Of a DNA stretch of 36,896 nucleotides, positions 16,216 through 24,735 are shown piece after piece. The position numbers and the translations under genes were made by a program. Location: positions 1-36,896 of the forward strand of contig JAFZLQ010000116.1 of the NCBI GenBank assembly GCA_017551425.1, in the 5' to 3' direction. Every line of letters begins with the position of its first letter. The stretch's first letter is position 1. The stretch is from Bacteroidales bacterium. GTDB lineage: Bacteria > Bacteroidota > Bacteroidia > Bacteroidales > UBA932. Under the pieces are notes generated by a model. That model saw nothing but the letters and a program-made list of their open reading frames with translations, did no database searches and was not told where the DNA came from.

Positions 16216-18141
16216 ATGAAAAAAGCATTTATTCTCGCAGCCCTCGCCGCTGCCGCACTCGCAGTTTCCTGCCAAGTCAAAGAGGCCGTAATCGACACGC
16301 CTGAAAACGACCCCGCAGAGGTTGACGCCCCTGTAATGCGCACTTTTACCTGTGTATTCGCCCAGCCCACCAAGGTTCAAATTGATGGAGAAAAGGGTTC
16401 GGAGAATCTTGGCAAAACCACATGGGAAGAAAACGATCAGATATTAGTTCACACTGGCCATATCAGCTCCACACAGAGCACTGTTATCACATTAAAGGCA
16501 TCTGATATCAGCGCAGACGGTAAGAAAGCCACTATCACCGTCCCTGACCTGGAAGTATATGACTGGGTCGCTAAAGGTTGGACTACCGATCCCGACAAAT
16601 ACAGCGATTATTATGCTGCTTACCCGGCTGCGGCAACCTCCAACCCAAGCAGTTGCTACGACAAGAACTATTTCTCGGATACCAACAAGCCTTTGCTCTC
16701 TGCATATTCAGACGGTGACACTTTTGTGTTCTATAACCTTACAAGTATTATCACTTTCAGTGTTTCCGGCGACTTTGACAGCTACATCTTCTCCGGCAAC
16801 AACAAGGAGATTGTTGCATACGATACTTATGCTGTTGAGCTCTTGAAAGGAACTCAAAACTTCCTGCATAGCAAATCCTCCGGTGAAAAGACAACTATTT
16901 CCGGAACTTTGACGCCTGGGACCAATTTCATTCATATCCCTAACGGTGCCGATTTCACCGATGGCTTTTCTTTCAAGTTCCTCAAGGGAGACAATGTCGT
17001 AAAGACAGCCACGACAAGTACATCAGTAAATGTCAGCAGAAGCAAGATCCTTGCCCTTGGCGACATTACAGCCAAACTTGAGGACTACTCAGCTCCTACT
17101 CCTCACGAATCCGAGATCCCTATTGCCGGCGCCATCGACCTGAGCGCCGACGGAACCGCTAACTGCTATATGCTTTCCGCTCCCGGCACTTACAAGCTCC
17201 CCGCCGTCATGGGCAACACGAGCAAGAGTCAAGCTGAGAATTTCCTGAACGTATCTGGTGTCGAGCTACTGTGGGAAACTTACAACAATGACCAGGCGGT
17301 TACCAAGAACAGCGTTATCAGCGCCGTTGACTTTGAAGACAACTGGATTTATTTCACGACACCCGAAGCCCTCAAACCCGGTAATGCCCTCATCGCCGCC
17401 AAGAACAGTCTCGGCAGGATTATTTGGAGCTGGCATATCTGGATCCCGGCATCAACTGTAAACAAAGGTTCTTATAATCTGATGGACCGCAACCTCGGTG
17501 CTCTTTACCCTCAGGGAAATGAGGCTCTGAATGCGCTCTCTTTCGGCCTTGCTTACCAGTGGGGGCGTAAAGATCCATTCCCCGGCTCCGGCAGTACTGA
17601 TTCTTCAGATGGAGCTACAATTGCAAGTGATTATTCCATCTCAGTAACTCACGATAATTCAGCGCCTAAAGGATCAATCTCTCTTTCTATCCAGAACCCT
17701 ATGGTCATATATAACACCAACGACACAGACTGGAACGATACTCGAAATGGATCTTTATGGAACGCCGGAAGCGGCGCGAAAACTGTTTACGACCCTTGCC
17801 CTGCAGGATACAAAGTGCCGGATGCGACCGACGCCCCCGTTGTTTTCGCTTCGAACCTTATGTCGTCGGAAGGATGGGTAAAAGACGATACCAATAAGAT
17901 TTTCCAGATAGGTAATCCTGCGCTGATATTCCCTTTATCTGGCTATCTTGATGACTATGAAAACAGCTTCACTTATTCAAAAATTGGCAAACGTACTGTT
18001 ATCTGGGCATCAAAAGAATATGATCTCAAGAGAGGATGTGCAATTGACGTGCGTTTTGATACTAATGAAGGGGCTGGTTCGGCAACATATAGCAAAGCCG
18101 TCAAGTCCCGTCTTGGTTCCGTCCGTTGCGTAGTCGAATAA
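16216..18141 (+). CDS. Mfa-like/FISUMP lipoprotein, copy 3
   Basis: A 641-residue lipoprotein: signal peptide MKKAFILAALAAAALAVSC (Cys19), then QVKEAV. The Mfa-like part has TTWEENDQILVHTGH, DISADGKKATI and YSDYYAAYPA. The middle has TANCYMLSAPGTYKLPAVMG and IIWSWHIWIP. The FISUMP-like end has MDRNLGALYPQ, LAYQWGRKDPFPG, YDPCPAGYKVP and SVRCVVE. The start is set by the strong ribosome binding site seven bases upstream. It is more AT-rich than the flanking fusion gene and most similar to copy 2, which suggests that the peptide plus lipoprotein unit duplicated as a block or arrived together. Surface exposure is likely; the binding target is unknown. Confidence 0.8.
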   Translation: MKKAFILAALAAAALAVSCQVKEAVIDTPENDPAEVDAPVMRTFTCVFAQPTKVQIDGEKGSENLGKTTWEENDQILVHTGHISSTQSTVITLKASDISADGKKATITVPDLEVYDWVAKGWTTDPDKYSDYYAAYPAAATSNPSSCYDKNYFSDTNKPLLSAYSDGDTFVFYNLTSIITFSVSGDFDSYIFSGNNKEIVAYDTYAVELLKGTQNFLHSKSSGEKTTISGTLTPGTNFIHIPNGADFTDGFSFKFLKGDNVVKTATTSTSVNVSRSKILALGDITAKLEDYSAPTPHESEIPIAGAIDLSADGTANCYMLSAPGTYKLPAVMGNTSKSQAENFLNVSGVELLWETYNNDQAVTKNSVISAVDFEDNWIYFTTPEALKPGNALIAAKNSLGRIIWSWHIWIPASTVNKGSYNLMDRNLGALYPQGNEALNALSFGLAYQWGRKDPFPGSGSTDSSDGATIASDYSISVTHDNSAPKGSISLSIQNPMVIYNTNDTDWNDTRNGSLWNAGSGAKTVYDPCPAGYKVPDATDAPVVFASNLMSSEGWVKDDTNKIFQIGNPALIFPLSGYLDDYENSFTYSKIGKRTVIWASKEYDLKRGCAIDVRFDTNEGAGSATYSKAVKSRLGSVRCVVE

Positions 18142-18155
18142 TAAAGCATCACCCC

Positions 18156-21100
18156 ATGTCCATCCGCAGACAATTCACAACGCTGCTGCTCGCCGCCGGA
18201 ATGGCGGCGGGCATGGCAGTGTCGTGCGACAAAGCCCTTGAGGGCACCGAGGCCGGTCAGCAGGACAAGGTTTACGAATTCACCTGCGTCATTGCCTCCG
18301 AGGAGCCCGAGGGCAAGGTAAGCATCTCCGAGCAGGGCAAGCCCCGCTGGGAGGTGGGCGACGAGATTCTCGTACACGGCGGAGGCAAGTCCAACCGCAC
18401 CGTCGTCAAGCTTACCGCCGCAGACATCAGCTCGGACGGCAGGACGGCCAAGATAGCCTTCAGCGGCGTCACCCCGTACGACAGGAGCTCGGACGGCGTA
18501 ACCAGCACGTTCTACGCCGCATACCCCGCTTCCGCCCTGAGCTCGAGCGACCTCTACTGGTACGCCACCTTCACGCAGACCAATCTCCCCCTGATGGCTG
18601 CATACAACGATGGCAGCACCTTCAAGTTCTACAACTGCTGCGGCGCCATCTCCTTCAAGGTGAGCGGCGACTTTGACTCCTACGAGTTCGAAGGCCTAAA
18701 CGGAGAGACTGTGGCTTACGACCAGTACGAGGTGAAGCTGGTTAAGAAATCAAGCGCGTCCCTCGACTTCCACCACTGGGTGGACAATCCCCAGTCGGTC
18801 GTGTCCGGCAGCGTGAAGGCCGACGGCAGCACCGTCAATTACGTCTTCCTCCCGGAGGGCGTCAACTTCACCGGCGGCTTCAAGTTCAAGTTCAAGAAGA
18901 ACGGCAGCCTGGTGAAGGTGGCAAGCTCCACCAAGCCTGTTGACGTGGCCCGCAGCAAGCTTCTCCCCCTGGGAGACATCAGCTCGCACCTCAAGGACCC
19001 GTCCGCCTCTGACACACACCAGTCGCAGATCAACACATCAATCGCTACTGACCTAAGCGAAAACGGCACCGCAAACTGCTACATCGTGAGCAAGGCCGGC
19101 ACTTACAAGTTCCCGGCAGTGAAGGGCAACGGAACACAGAGCGCAGGAACGGTGGCAAGCGTGGAAGTGCTTTGGGAAACCACCTGCACCGCAAACGCAC
19201 CCGGGAAGGGCAGCGTCATCAAGGACGTGGATTTCCAGGATCGCTACATCTACTTCGAGACCCCGTCCACCCTGACTCCGGGCAACGCGCTGATTGCGGC
19301 AAAGAACGCATCCGGCGCCATCATCTGGAGCTGGCATATCTGGATTCCCGCCACCACCATAACCACCGGCACCTACAATCTTGCCTGGGCGGACATGATG
19401 GACCGCAACCTCGGAGCCCTGGTTGCCGCGCCTTCAGGCGGAGACGGCCGCTGCTTCGGCCTCTTCTACCAGTGGGGCCGCAAGGACCCGTTCCCCGGTA
19501 TGCAGAGCATCAGCTCAAGCTCCGTCGTGGGAGTTTCAGGCACCTCGACATCCGTCATCCAGCTCCTTACTCCGGAGAACAATACGACGACGATAGCCCA
19601 GACCATCGCCAATCCGACCGTCTTCTACACCGTAAAGAACAAAGACTGGAATTCCGTAGCCGACGATGACCTTTGGGGAGGCAACTCCGGCAAGAAGACC
19701 ATCTACGACCCCTGCCCTCCCGGATACAAGGTAGCCACCGACGAGAACGCCTCCGGCCTGTTCACCACACTCACCGATGTCACCGGCTGGTCAAGCAACG
19801 TGAGCGCAGGTTACTTCCAGGCAGGATCGCCGGCCGCCACCTTCCCGTATGCCGGCTATATAGACGACTATATCGAGGCTCCGGGATCCTATGCCAATAC
19901 AGGTATTCGCGCCATGATCTGGAGCGCCCAGGGCAGCAGCGAGAAGGCCTACGGACTCGACGTCCGTTCCGACGTCAGCACAGACACGGCCCCGATCTCG
20001 GCCATCCGCAAGGCCAATCCCAAGGCCCGCGGCGGAAGCGTGCGCTGCGTCTCCGAAAACCTGGCGCCGTTCCAGAACGAGGCCGGCATGCCTGTAATGG
20101 GTTCCTCCCACCCCAGGACCGAGTTCGCCCAGAAGGACATGTCCGAGCTTTCCGGCCTGTGCTTCAGCAAGGACGGAGACTTCATGTGGGCGGTCGGAGA
20201 CAACGGCAACCTTTATCAGATCGGCTTCGACATGACCGTCACCACCAAGTTCAGCAAGTCGTACGACATGGAGGGCATCACCATAGATCCTTCCACCGCC
20301 GACCTCTACTTCTGCGACGAGCCCAACGGCATCTACAAGATCGCCGCGCCCAATTACACCACCGTTACGTATCTCTTCTCCATAGCGGAAGCGGCCAACA
20401 TGGGTAATTCGGGCCTCGAAGGCATCACGTACTACAAGAACAACGTGATTTACGCCGGCTCGCAGTCAGGCGCGACGCTCTGGGCTTACGACCTCAACGG
20501 CACCAAGATCTGGAAAAAGCAGCTCGGCACCATCGCCCCCGGCATCCAGGAAGTCGGCGACCTGTACTATGATGCGCAGACCGACCTTCTCTGGGTCAGC
20601 GACTCCGAGGCTTTCAAGCTCTTCGTGTTCGACGGGGCCGTCACCAAGCTCAAGGCCGTTTACGACATCAGCTTCATTGGCAATCCCGAGTCCGTACTCG
20701 TAGATCACGCACGCAGCTGCGTATGGGTTGGCGACGACCGCGGAAGCAGTTCCACCAACACAGACTACATCAGCTCGCGAATTTACAAAATCTCCTTCTC
20801 CAACCTTGGAGGGGGAAGCTCACAGGCAACTGCCCAGACACTCTGCAAGACGGAGTGTCTGGGGCAGAAGCCCATGGTCGTAGCATATCTTACCGAATAC
20901 ACATCCGCGTCCACCCTGAACGCGGATTTCGTTACCCATATCAACTATGCCCACGGGCGCTTTGCCAACCCGGACACCGGCGACGGAGGCATAGTGATAT
21001 CGGAGACTTCCCTCCTTAAGAAGGTCCTCGCCCTCAAGCAGCAGAAGCCCACCCTGAAGGTGCTCCTGATGATAGGCGGATGGGGCGCCAAGGCCAACGG

Positions 21101-21860
21101 ATTCTCGCAGATGGCCTCCGACCCGGCCAAGCGCACCGCCTTCTGCCAGTCCTGCCTGAACCACATACAGACCTATGGCCTGGACGGCATCGACATAGAC
21201 TGGGAGTACCCCACCTACTCCGCCGAGGGCAACGCCGCCAGCCCCGACGACATAGCCAACTTCAACCTGGTACTCAGGGAGTTGCGTGAGACTATCGGAG
21301 ATACGAAGATAATCTCCTTCGCCTCCGCGGACAGTGCAAAATATATGGACTGGACTACCGCAATCAAGTATATCGACTACGTGAACGTGATGACGTATTC
21401 GATGGGCAATCCGCCATACCACAATTCTCCCCTGTATCAATCTTCCATCGCCAGGAGCCGATCATGCGAAGAGTCCATAGAGCTGCACCGCAAGGCAGGC
21501 ATCCCGCTGACCAGAATGAACTTCGGCGTTCCTTTCTACGGGCACGCGATCTCTCCTTACAACAGCGAAGTGAAGTTCTACGAGATGGCCTCCATAATCA
21601 ACAACCATTACTACGAGAAGGGCAAGATCGACGTTACCGGCCAGAACATCCGCGTATGGGACGACGATGCCCAGGTCCCTTATATCGCCGACACTTCCGG
21701 CAAAATGCTCATCTGTTACGACGACGAGGAATCCGTGGCCCTGAAGGGGGCGTTCGCACGCGAAAAGGGTCTTCTCGGCGCCATGGTGTGGGAATACCGT
21801 TGCGATGACGACGACCACACCCTTATGCGTACTCTCTACAACGCAGTTTACGGCAAATAG
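18156..21860 (+). CDS. Fusion lipoprotein: Mfa-like/FISUMP region, SdiA-regulated-like propeller and GH18 domain
   Basis: A 1234-residue lipoprotein starting at 18156, where the signal peptide ends GMAVSC (Cys24); the upstream in-frame ATG at 18126 lies inside the previous gene. Residues about 35-635 repeat the whole Mfa/FISUMP architecture (PRWEVGDEILVHGGG, TANCYIVSKAGTYKFPAVKG, FYQWGRKDPFPG, YDPCPPGYKV, SVRCVSE). Residues about 660-885 form a beta-propeller-like region of the SdiA-regulated type (LSGLCFSKDGDFMWAVGDNG, MEGITIDPSTADLYFCDEPN, LEGITYYKNN). Residues about 904-1234 are GH18, with LLMIGGWG and DGIDIDWE (Asp1010, Asp1013, Asp1015, catalytic Glu1017), VMTYSMGNPP and AMVWEYRCDD. The GH18 part resembles the stand-alone enzyme at 11609. 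It should be an anchored enzyme cutting GlcNAc-containing glycan. The propeller's role is unknown. Confidence 0.88.
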   Translation: MSIRRQFTTLLLAAGMAAGMAVSCDKALEGTEAGQQDKVYEFTCVIASEEPEGKVSISEQGKPRWEVGDEILVHGGGKSNRTVVKLTAADISSDGRTAKIAFSGVTPYDRSSDGVTSTFYAAYPASALSSSDLYWYATFTQTNLPLMAAYNDGSTFKFYNCCGAISFKVSGDFDSYEFEGLNGETVAYDQYEVKLVKKSSASLDFHHWVDNPQSVVSGSVKADGSTVNYVFLPEGVNFTGGFKFKFKKNGSLVKVASSTKPVDVARSKLLPLGDISSHLKDPSASDTHQSQINTSIATDLSENGTANCYIVSKAGTYKFPAVKGNGTQSAGTVASVEVLWETTCTANAPGKGSVIKDVDFQDRYIYFETPSTLTPGNALIAAKNASGAIIWSWHIWIPATTITTGTYNLAWADMMDRNLGALVAAPSGGDGRCFGLFYQWGRKDPFPGMQSISSSSVVGVSGTSTSVIQLLTPENNTTTIAQTIANPTVFYTVKNKDWNSVADDDLWGGNSGKKTIYDPCPPGYKVATDENASGLFTTLTDVTGWSSNVSAGYFQAGSPAATFPYAGYIDDYIEAPGSYANTGIRAMIWSAQGSSEKAYGLDVRSDVSTDTAPISAIRKANPKARGGSVRCVSENLAPFQNEAGMPVMGSSHPRTEFAQKDMSELSGLCFSKDGDFMWAVGDNGNLYQIGFDMTVTTKFSKSYDMEGITIDPSTADLYFCDEPNGIYKIAAPNYTTVTYLFSIAEAANMGNSGLEGITYYKNNVIYAGSQSGATLWAYDLNGTKIWKKQLGTIAPGIQEVGDLYYDAQTDLLWVSDSEAFKLFVFDGAVTKLKAVYDISFIGNPESVLVDHARSCVWVGDDRGSSSTNTDYISSRIYKISFSNLGGGSSQATAQTLCKTECLGQKPMVVAYLTEYTSASTLNADFVTHINYAHGRFANPDTGDGGIVISETSLLKKVLALKQQKPTLKVLLMIGGWGAKANGFSQMASDPAKRTAFCQSCLNHIQTYGLDGIDIDWEYPTYSAEGNAASPDDIANFNLVLRELRETIGDTKIISFASADSAKYMDWTTAIKYIDYVNVMTYSMGNPPYHNSPLYQSSIARSRSCEESIELHRKAGIPLTRMNFGVPFYGHAISPYNSEVKFYEMASIINNHYYEKGKIDVTGQNIRVWDDDAQVPYIADTSGKMLICYDDEESVALKGAFAREKGLLGAMVWEYRCDDDDHTLMRTLYNAVYGK

Positions 21861-21885
21861 CCCCGCAAGGCTGAAGCTTTGACGC

Positions 21886-22488
21886 TCAGTAAAGCAGAAT
21901 CCCGGCGACGGCACCTGCCAGGATCAGCAGGATGGGATTGACGCGCCCCCACATCGAGGCGGCGAATGCGGCGGCCAGCAGCAGCCAGCTTTTCCAGTCA
22001 ACGAAGTTTTCGCGCACGACCTCCACGGACGGCACGCAGCCGGTCCAGGTGGTCCTGAGCACGAGTATCACGGCCGCTGCGGCAATGAGCCCTACGACTG
22101 TGGGCCTGAGCCAGCCCATAGTTCCTTCGTACAGGGTGCTGCCGCGGAACTTCGTGTAGAACTTCACTATCAGCAGTACAATTATGAACGACGGCAGGAT
22201 GAGGGCCAGGGTGGCCACCGCCGAGCCGAAAACGCCCACCCAGTGCAGCCCGGTGGCCTGGAAGAGTACGTCGTAGCCCACATAGGTGGCGGCGTTGATG
22301 CCGATCGGCCCGGGAGTCATCTGGGAAATGGCGACGACGTCGGTGAATGCGCTCTCCGTCATCCAGCCGTGCGCCGTGACCACCTCCGTCTGCAGGAGCG
22401 ACAGCATGGCGTATCCTCCGCCTATCGTGAATGCGCCGATGACGAAGAAGGTGGATGCGATTTGCAGCAGCAGGCTCAGCGTTTCCAT
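21886..22488 (-). CDS. chrA: Chromate transporter (CHR) family protein, second half of a split pair
   Basis: A 200-residue membrane protein with about six hydrophobic segments. The CHR family motif is near the N-terminus, GAFTIGGGYAMLSLLQTE, followed by ISQMTPGPIGINAATYVG. It is the short-chain type, in which two single-domain proteins made by adjacent genes replace the long two-domain transporter. Its start overlaps the stop of the upstream partner (22476-23036) by 13 bases. CHR proteins export chromate or exchange it for sulfate in studied cases, but the natural substrate of such pairs in gut Bacteroidota is not established. It converges with the fusion lipoprotein gene, ending 25 bases from it. 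Confidence 0.9.
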   Translation of the reverse strand: METLSLLLQIASTFFVIGAFTIGGGYAMLSLLQTEVVTAHGWMTESAFTDVVAISQMTPGPIGINAATYVGYDVLFQATGLHWVGVFGSAVATLALILPSFIIVLLIVKFYTKFRGSTLYEGTMGWLRPTVVGLIAAAAVILVLRTTWTGCVPSVEVVRENFVDWKSWLLLAAAFAASMWGRVNPILLILAGAVAGILLY

Positions 22489-23036
22489 CGGCGTTCATTT
22501 AGATAGGTTATACCGAATCCCACCGCCAGCACGCAGAGGAGTATCCAGATGGGCGAGACTCCGAGGAAGGCCACCAGAAGCAGCGCCAGCACCGCCAGGA
22601 GCCATTTCCACCAAGTGGTGCAGGACTTGCGGGCCATGTCTATCATAGGCACCGCGATGAGCGAAACAACCACCGGACGTATGCCCTTGAACGCACGGAT
22701 CACCCAGGGGTTGTCTTTGAATGCGTTGAAGAACATGGCGATGGCCAGTATGATGATGAAGGACGGGGTGATGCTGCCGAGGGTGGCGGCGATGCTTCCC
22801 CGGATGCCGCGGAGCCTGTATCCGGCGAAGATGGAAATGTTCACCGCCATGACCCCCGGCGCACTCTGCGAGAGGGCCACGATGTCCGGCAGTTCGTCCT
22901 CCGATATCCAGCCGCGGGCGGCCATCTCCCGGCGGATGACGGGAATCATGGCGTAGCCGCCCCCGATGGTGAAGGCGCCTATTTTTGCGAAGACGATGAA
23001 TATTTTCCAGAGCGGTACCTGCTTGCTCGCTTCCAT
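22476..23036 (-). CDS. chrA: Chromate transporter (CHR) family protein, first half of a split pair
   Basis: A 186-residue membrane protein with FAKIGAFTIGGGYAMIPVIR near the N-terminus and ALSQSAPGVMAVNISIFAGY, both marks of the CHR family, and several hydrophobic helices. It ends in a short positive tail (NERRWKR), which overlaps the start of its partner. The two proteins are homologous to one another and probably form a heterodimer in the inner membrane. The gene starts five bases after a TACTTTTG -7 element on the minus strand, so its message may have almost no leader. The flavodiiron protein gene is divergent, starting 37 bases away. Confidence 0.9.
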   Translation of the reverse strand: MEASKQVPLWKIFIVFAKIGAFTIGGGYAMIPVIRREMAARGWISEDELPDIVALSQSAPGVMAVNISIFAGYRLRGIRGSIAATLGSITPSFIIILAIAMFFNAFKDNPWVIRAFKGIRPVVVSLIAVPMIDMARKSCTTWWKWLLAVLALLLVAFLGVSPIWILLCVLAVGFGITYLNERRWKR

Positions 23037-23041
23037 ATATG

Positions 23042-23069
23042 CAAAAGTAGCGTTTTTTTGCTATTTTTG
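23042..23069. promoter_or_regulatory. Divergent -7 elements between the chromate-transporter pair and the flavodiiron gene
   Basis: TACTTTTG on the minus strand (23049 to 23042) and TATTTTTG on the plus strand (23062-23069) both fit TAnnTTTG. Each ends only four to five bases from the start codon it faces. If used, transcription would begin at or next to the ATG, giving leaderless messages. No clear -33 boxes were found for either. Confidence 0.5.
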
Positions 23070-23073
23070 CGAT

Positions 23074-24258
23074 ATGATACGTCAGCTAAACCACAAAGTC
23101 GCGTACATCGGCTCCGACGACCTTGGCATAGACCTTTTCGAGAGCCAGTACATAGTCCCCGAGGGGGTTTCCTACAATTCATACCTTATCCTTGACGAGA
23201 AAATCGCCATAATGGACACGTCCGACGCCCGCAAGGCCGACGAGTGGAAGGAGAGCCTCGCAGGGGCGCTCGACGGCCGCAAGCCGGATTACCTGGTGGT
23301 GCATCACCTCGAGCCCGACCATTCCGGCCTCATCGCATGGGTACTGAAGGAGTATCCCGAGGTAAAGCTTGTAGCGGGAGCCCAGGCACTGCGCATGGTC
23401 CCGCAGTTCTTTGCGGATATAGAGCTTGAAGGCCGCACCCTGGCGGTCAAGGAGGGGGATGTGCTGGAGCTGGGCGAACACAGCCTCCGCTTCATCGCAG
23501 CGCCGATGGTCCACTGGCCGGAGGTCATGATGAGCTTCGACGCAGCCGACGGAGCCCTCTACAGCGCAGACGGATTCGGCAAGTTCGGAGCCCTTGGCAA
23601 ATGCGGATTCTACGGGCGGGACGATGACGACTGGGCCTGCGAGGCTCGGCGCTACTACTTCAACATAGTGGGCAAATACGGCGCACAGGTGCAGCAGGTG
23701 CTTGCCAAGGCGGCCGCCCTGCCCATAAAGACCATACGCCCGCTGCACGGCCCTATCCTGGAAGACAATCTGGGCGATTATATCAAACTGTACGACACCT
23801 GGAGCCGCTACGAGCCCGAGACGGACGGCATCTTCATCGCCGTTGCATCCATACACGGAGGCACCATGGAGGTGGCCCAGCACCTTGCGCACCTGCTGGC
23901 GGAGAAGGGCGCGCCCAAGGTGGTGCTGTCCGACCTCTGCCGTTCAGACGTGGCGGAGAACGTGGAAGACGCCTTCCGCTACCCCAAGATCGTCCTTGCC
24001 GCATGCTCGTACGACGCCGGCCTGTTCACCCCCATGCATGAGTTCCTGCACCGCCTGCAGATCAAGGGCTGGTGCCGCAGGAAGGCCGCCCTCATAGAGA
24101 ACGGATCCTGGGCGCCTAGCGCCGGGCGGGTGATGAAGGAGATGCTCGCTCAGATGAAGGAAGTGGAGATTCTGGAGCCCGTGGTGACCATCCGCAGCCG
24201 TATGAAAAGGGCGGATCTCCCCGCGCTTGACGCCCTCGCGGATGCAATTTTAGCCTAG
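23074..24258 (+). CDS. Flavodiiron protein (A-type flavoprotein, oxygen/NO reductase)
   Basis: A 394-residue cytosolic protein. The N-terminal metallo-beta-lactamase-like domain (about 1-245) carries the di-iron ligands: HLEPDH (His78, Glu80, Asp82, His83), His147 in VHWPE, Asp166 in SADGFG and His225 in RPLHGP. The C-terminal flavodoxin-like domain starts around residue 250 (IFIAVASIHGGTMEVAQ for FMN binding). These proteins reduce oxygen to water, or nitric oxide, with electrons from rubredoxin or similar carriers, protecting anaerobes from brief air exposure. The frame is open upstream to 22966 but that part overlaps the divergent gene; the ATG at 23074 gives the family start. No rubredoxin gene is nearby. 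The gene stands alone. Confidence 0.93.
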   Translation: MIRQLNHKVAYIGSDDLGIDLFESQYIVPEGVSYNSYLILDEKIAIMDTSDARKADEWKESLAGALDGRKPDYLVVHHLEPDHSGLIAWVLKEYPEVKLVAGAQALRMVPQFFADIELEGRTLAVKEGDVLELGEHSLRFIAAPMVHWPEVMMSFDAADGALYSADGFGKFGALGKCGFYGRDDDDWACEARRYYFNIVGKYGAQVQQVLAKAAALPIKTIRPLHGPILEDNLGDYIKLYDTWSRYEPETDGIFIAVASIHGGTMEVAQHLAHLLAEKGAPKVVLSDLCRSDVAENVEDAFRYPKIVLAACSYDAGLFTPMHEFLHRLQIKGWCRRKAALIENGSWAPSAGRVMKEMLAQMKEVEILEPVVTIRSRMKRADLPALDALADAILA

Positions 24259-24286
24259 GTTTGCACGAAATCTCGGATTTTTTTAA

Positions 24287-24294
24287 TACTTTTG
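24287..24294 (+). promoter_or_regulatory. -7 promoter element (TACTTTTG) before the TM2 operon
   Basis: A perfect TAnnTTTG match 30 bases before the ATG at 24325, in an AT-rich 66-base gap. A TTG at 24261-24263 is 23 bases upstream, slightly far for a -33 box. It would drive the overlapping genes 24325-28999. Confidence 0.5.
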
Positions 24295-24324
24295 CTTATT
24301 GCAACTTTTTTTAACAACTTTTTT

Positions 24325-24735
24325 ATGAAAAAATTAGTTCTTTCAATCATTGCAGTATTTGCTATTGCAGTTGCTGCAAACGCCAACAGCTACAAGGTCA
24401 ATGACAGCGCTATCGACGCCCTCATCGAGACCTCCACCGAGGTATTCACCGCTGAGTTCATGACTCCTGCTCCTGCAGCATCCGTAGCTCCCGCAAAGGG
24501 CGAAATCAACGGCACCACCGCATTCCTCCTGAGCTGGCTGCTCGGCGAATTCGGCGTACATCGTCACTATCTCGGCACCGCAAAGTGGATGTGGGCAGTC
24601 TATACCTTCACCGGCGGCGGCCTCGGCGTCCTCTGGGGCATCGACACCCTCTTCCTCTTCCTTGACCTGATTGGTGTCGGCGACGGCTACATCAACAAGT
24701 TCATCAACAACGAGAAGATTATCGCTTGGATCTAA
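24325..24735 (+). CDS. TM2-domain membrane protein with signal peptide
   Basis: A 136-residue protein: signal peptide ending AANANS, a polar Ala/Pro spacer of about 45 residues, then a TM2 domain with two hydrophobic helices. The domain shows the family pattern of a first helix with GEFGVHRHYLGTAKW, followed by a glycine-rich turn (GGGLGVLWGIDTLFLFLD). TM2 proteins are small membrane proteins of unsettled role. The start at 24325 is chosen because it yields the signal peptide; the ATG-like start further upstream would add a phenylalanine-rich stretch over the promoter. It is the first gene of a chain of seven overlapping genes. Confidence 0.82.
   Translation: MKKLVLSIIAVFAIAVAANANSYKVNDSAIDALIETSTEVFTAEFMTPAPAASVAPAKGEINGTTAFLLSWLLGEFGVHRHYLGTAKWMWAVYTFTGGGLGVLWGIDTLFLFLDLIGVGDGYINKFINNEKIIAWI

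Noticed and set aside
21861..21900. Possible terminator between the fusion gene and the chromate-transporter pair
   Set aside because: Only a five-base stem (GCTTT/AAAGC) partly inside the coding end and without a T-run was found.
22966..23073. Upstream extension of the flavodiiron protein
   Set aside because: It overlaps the divergent chromate-transporter gene and both promoter elements; the family start is at 23074.
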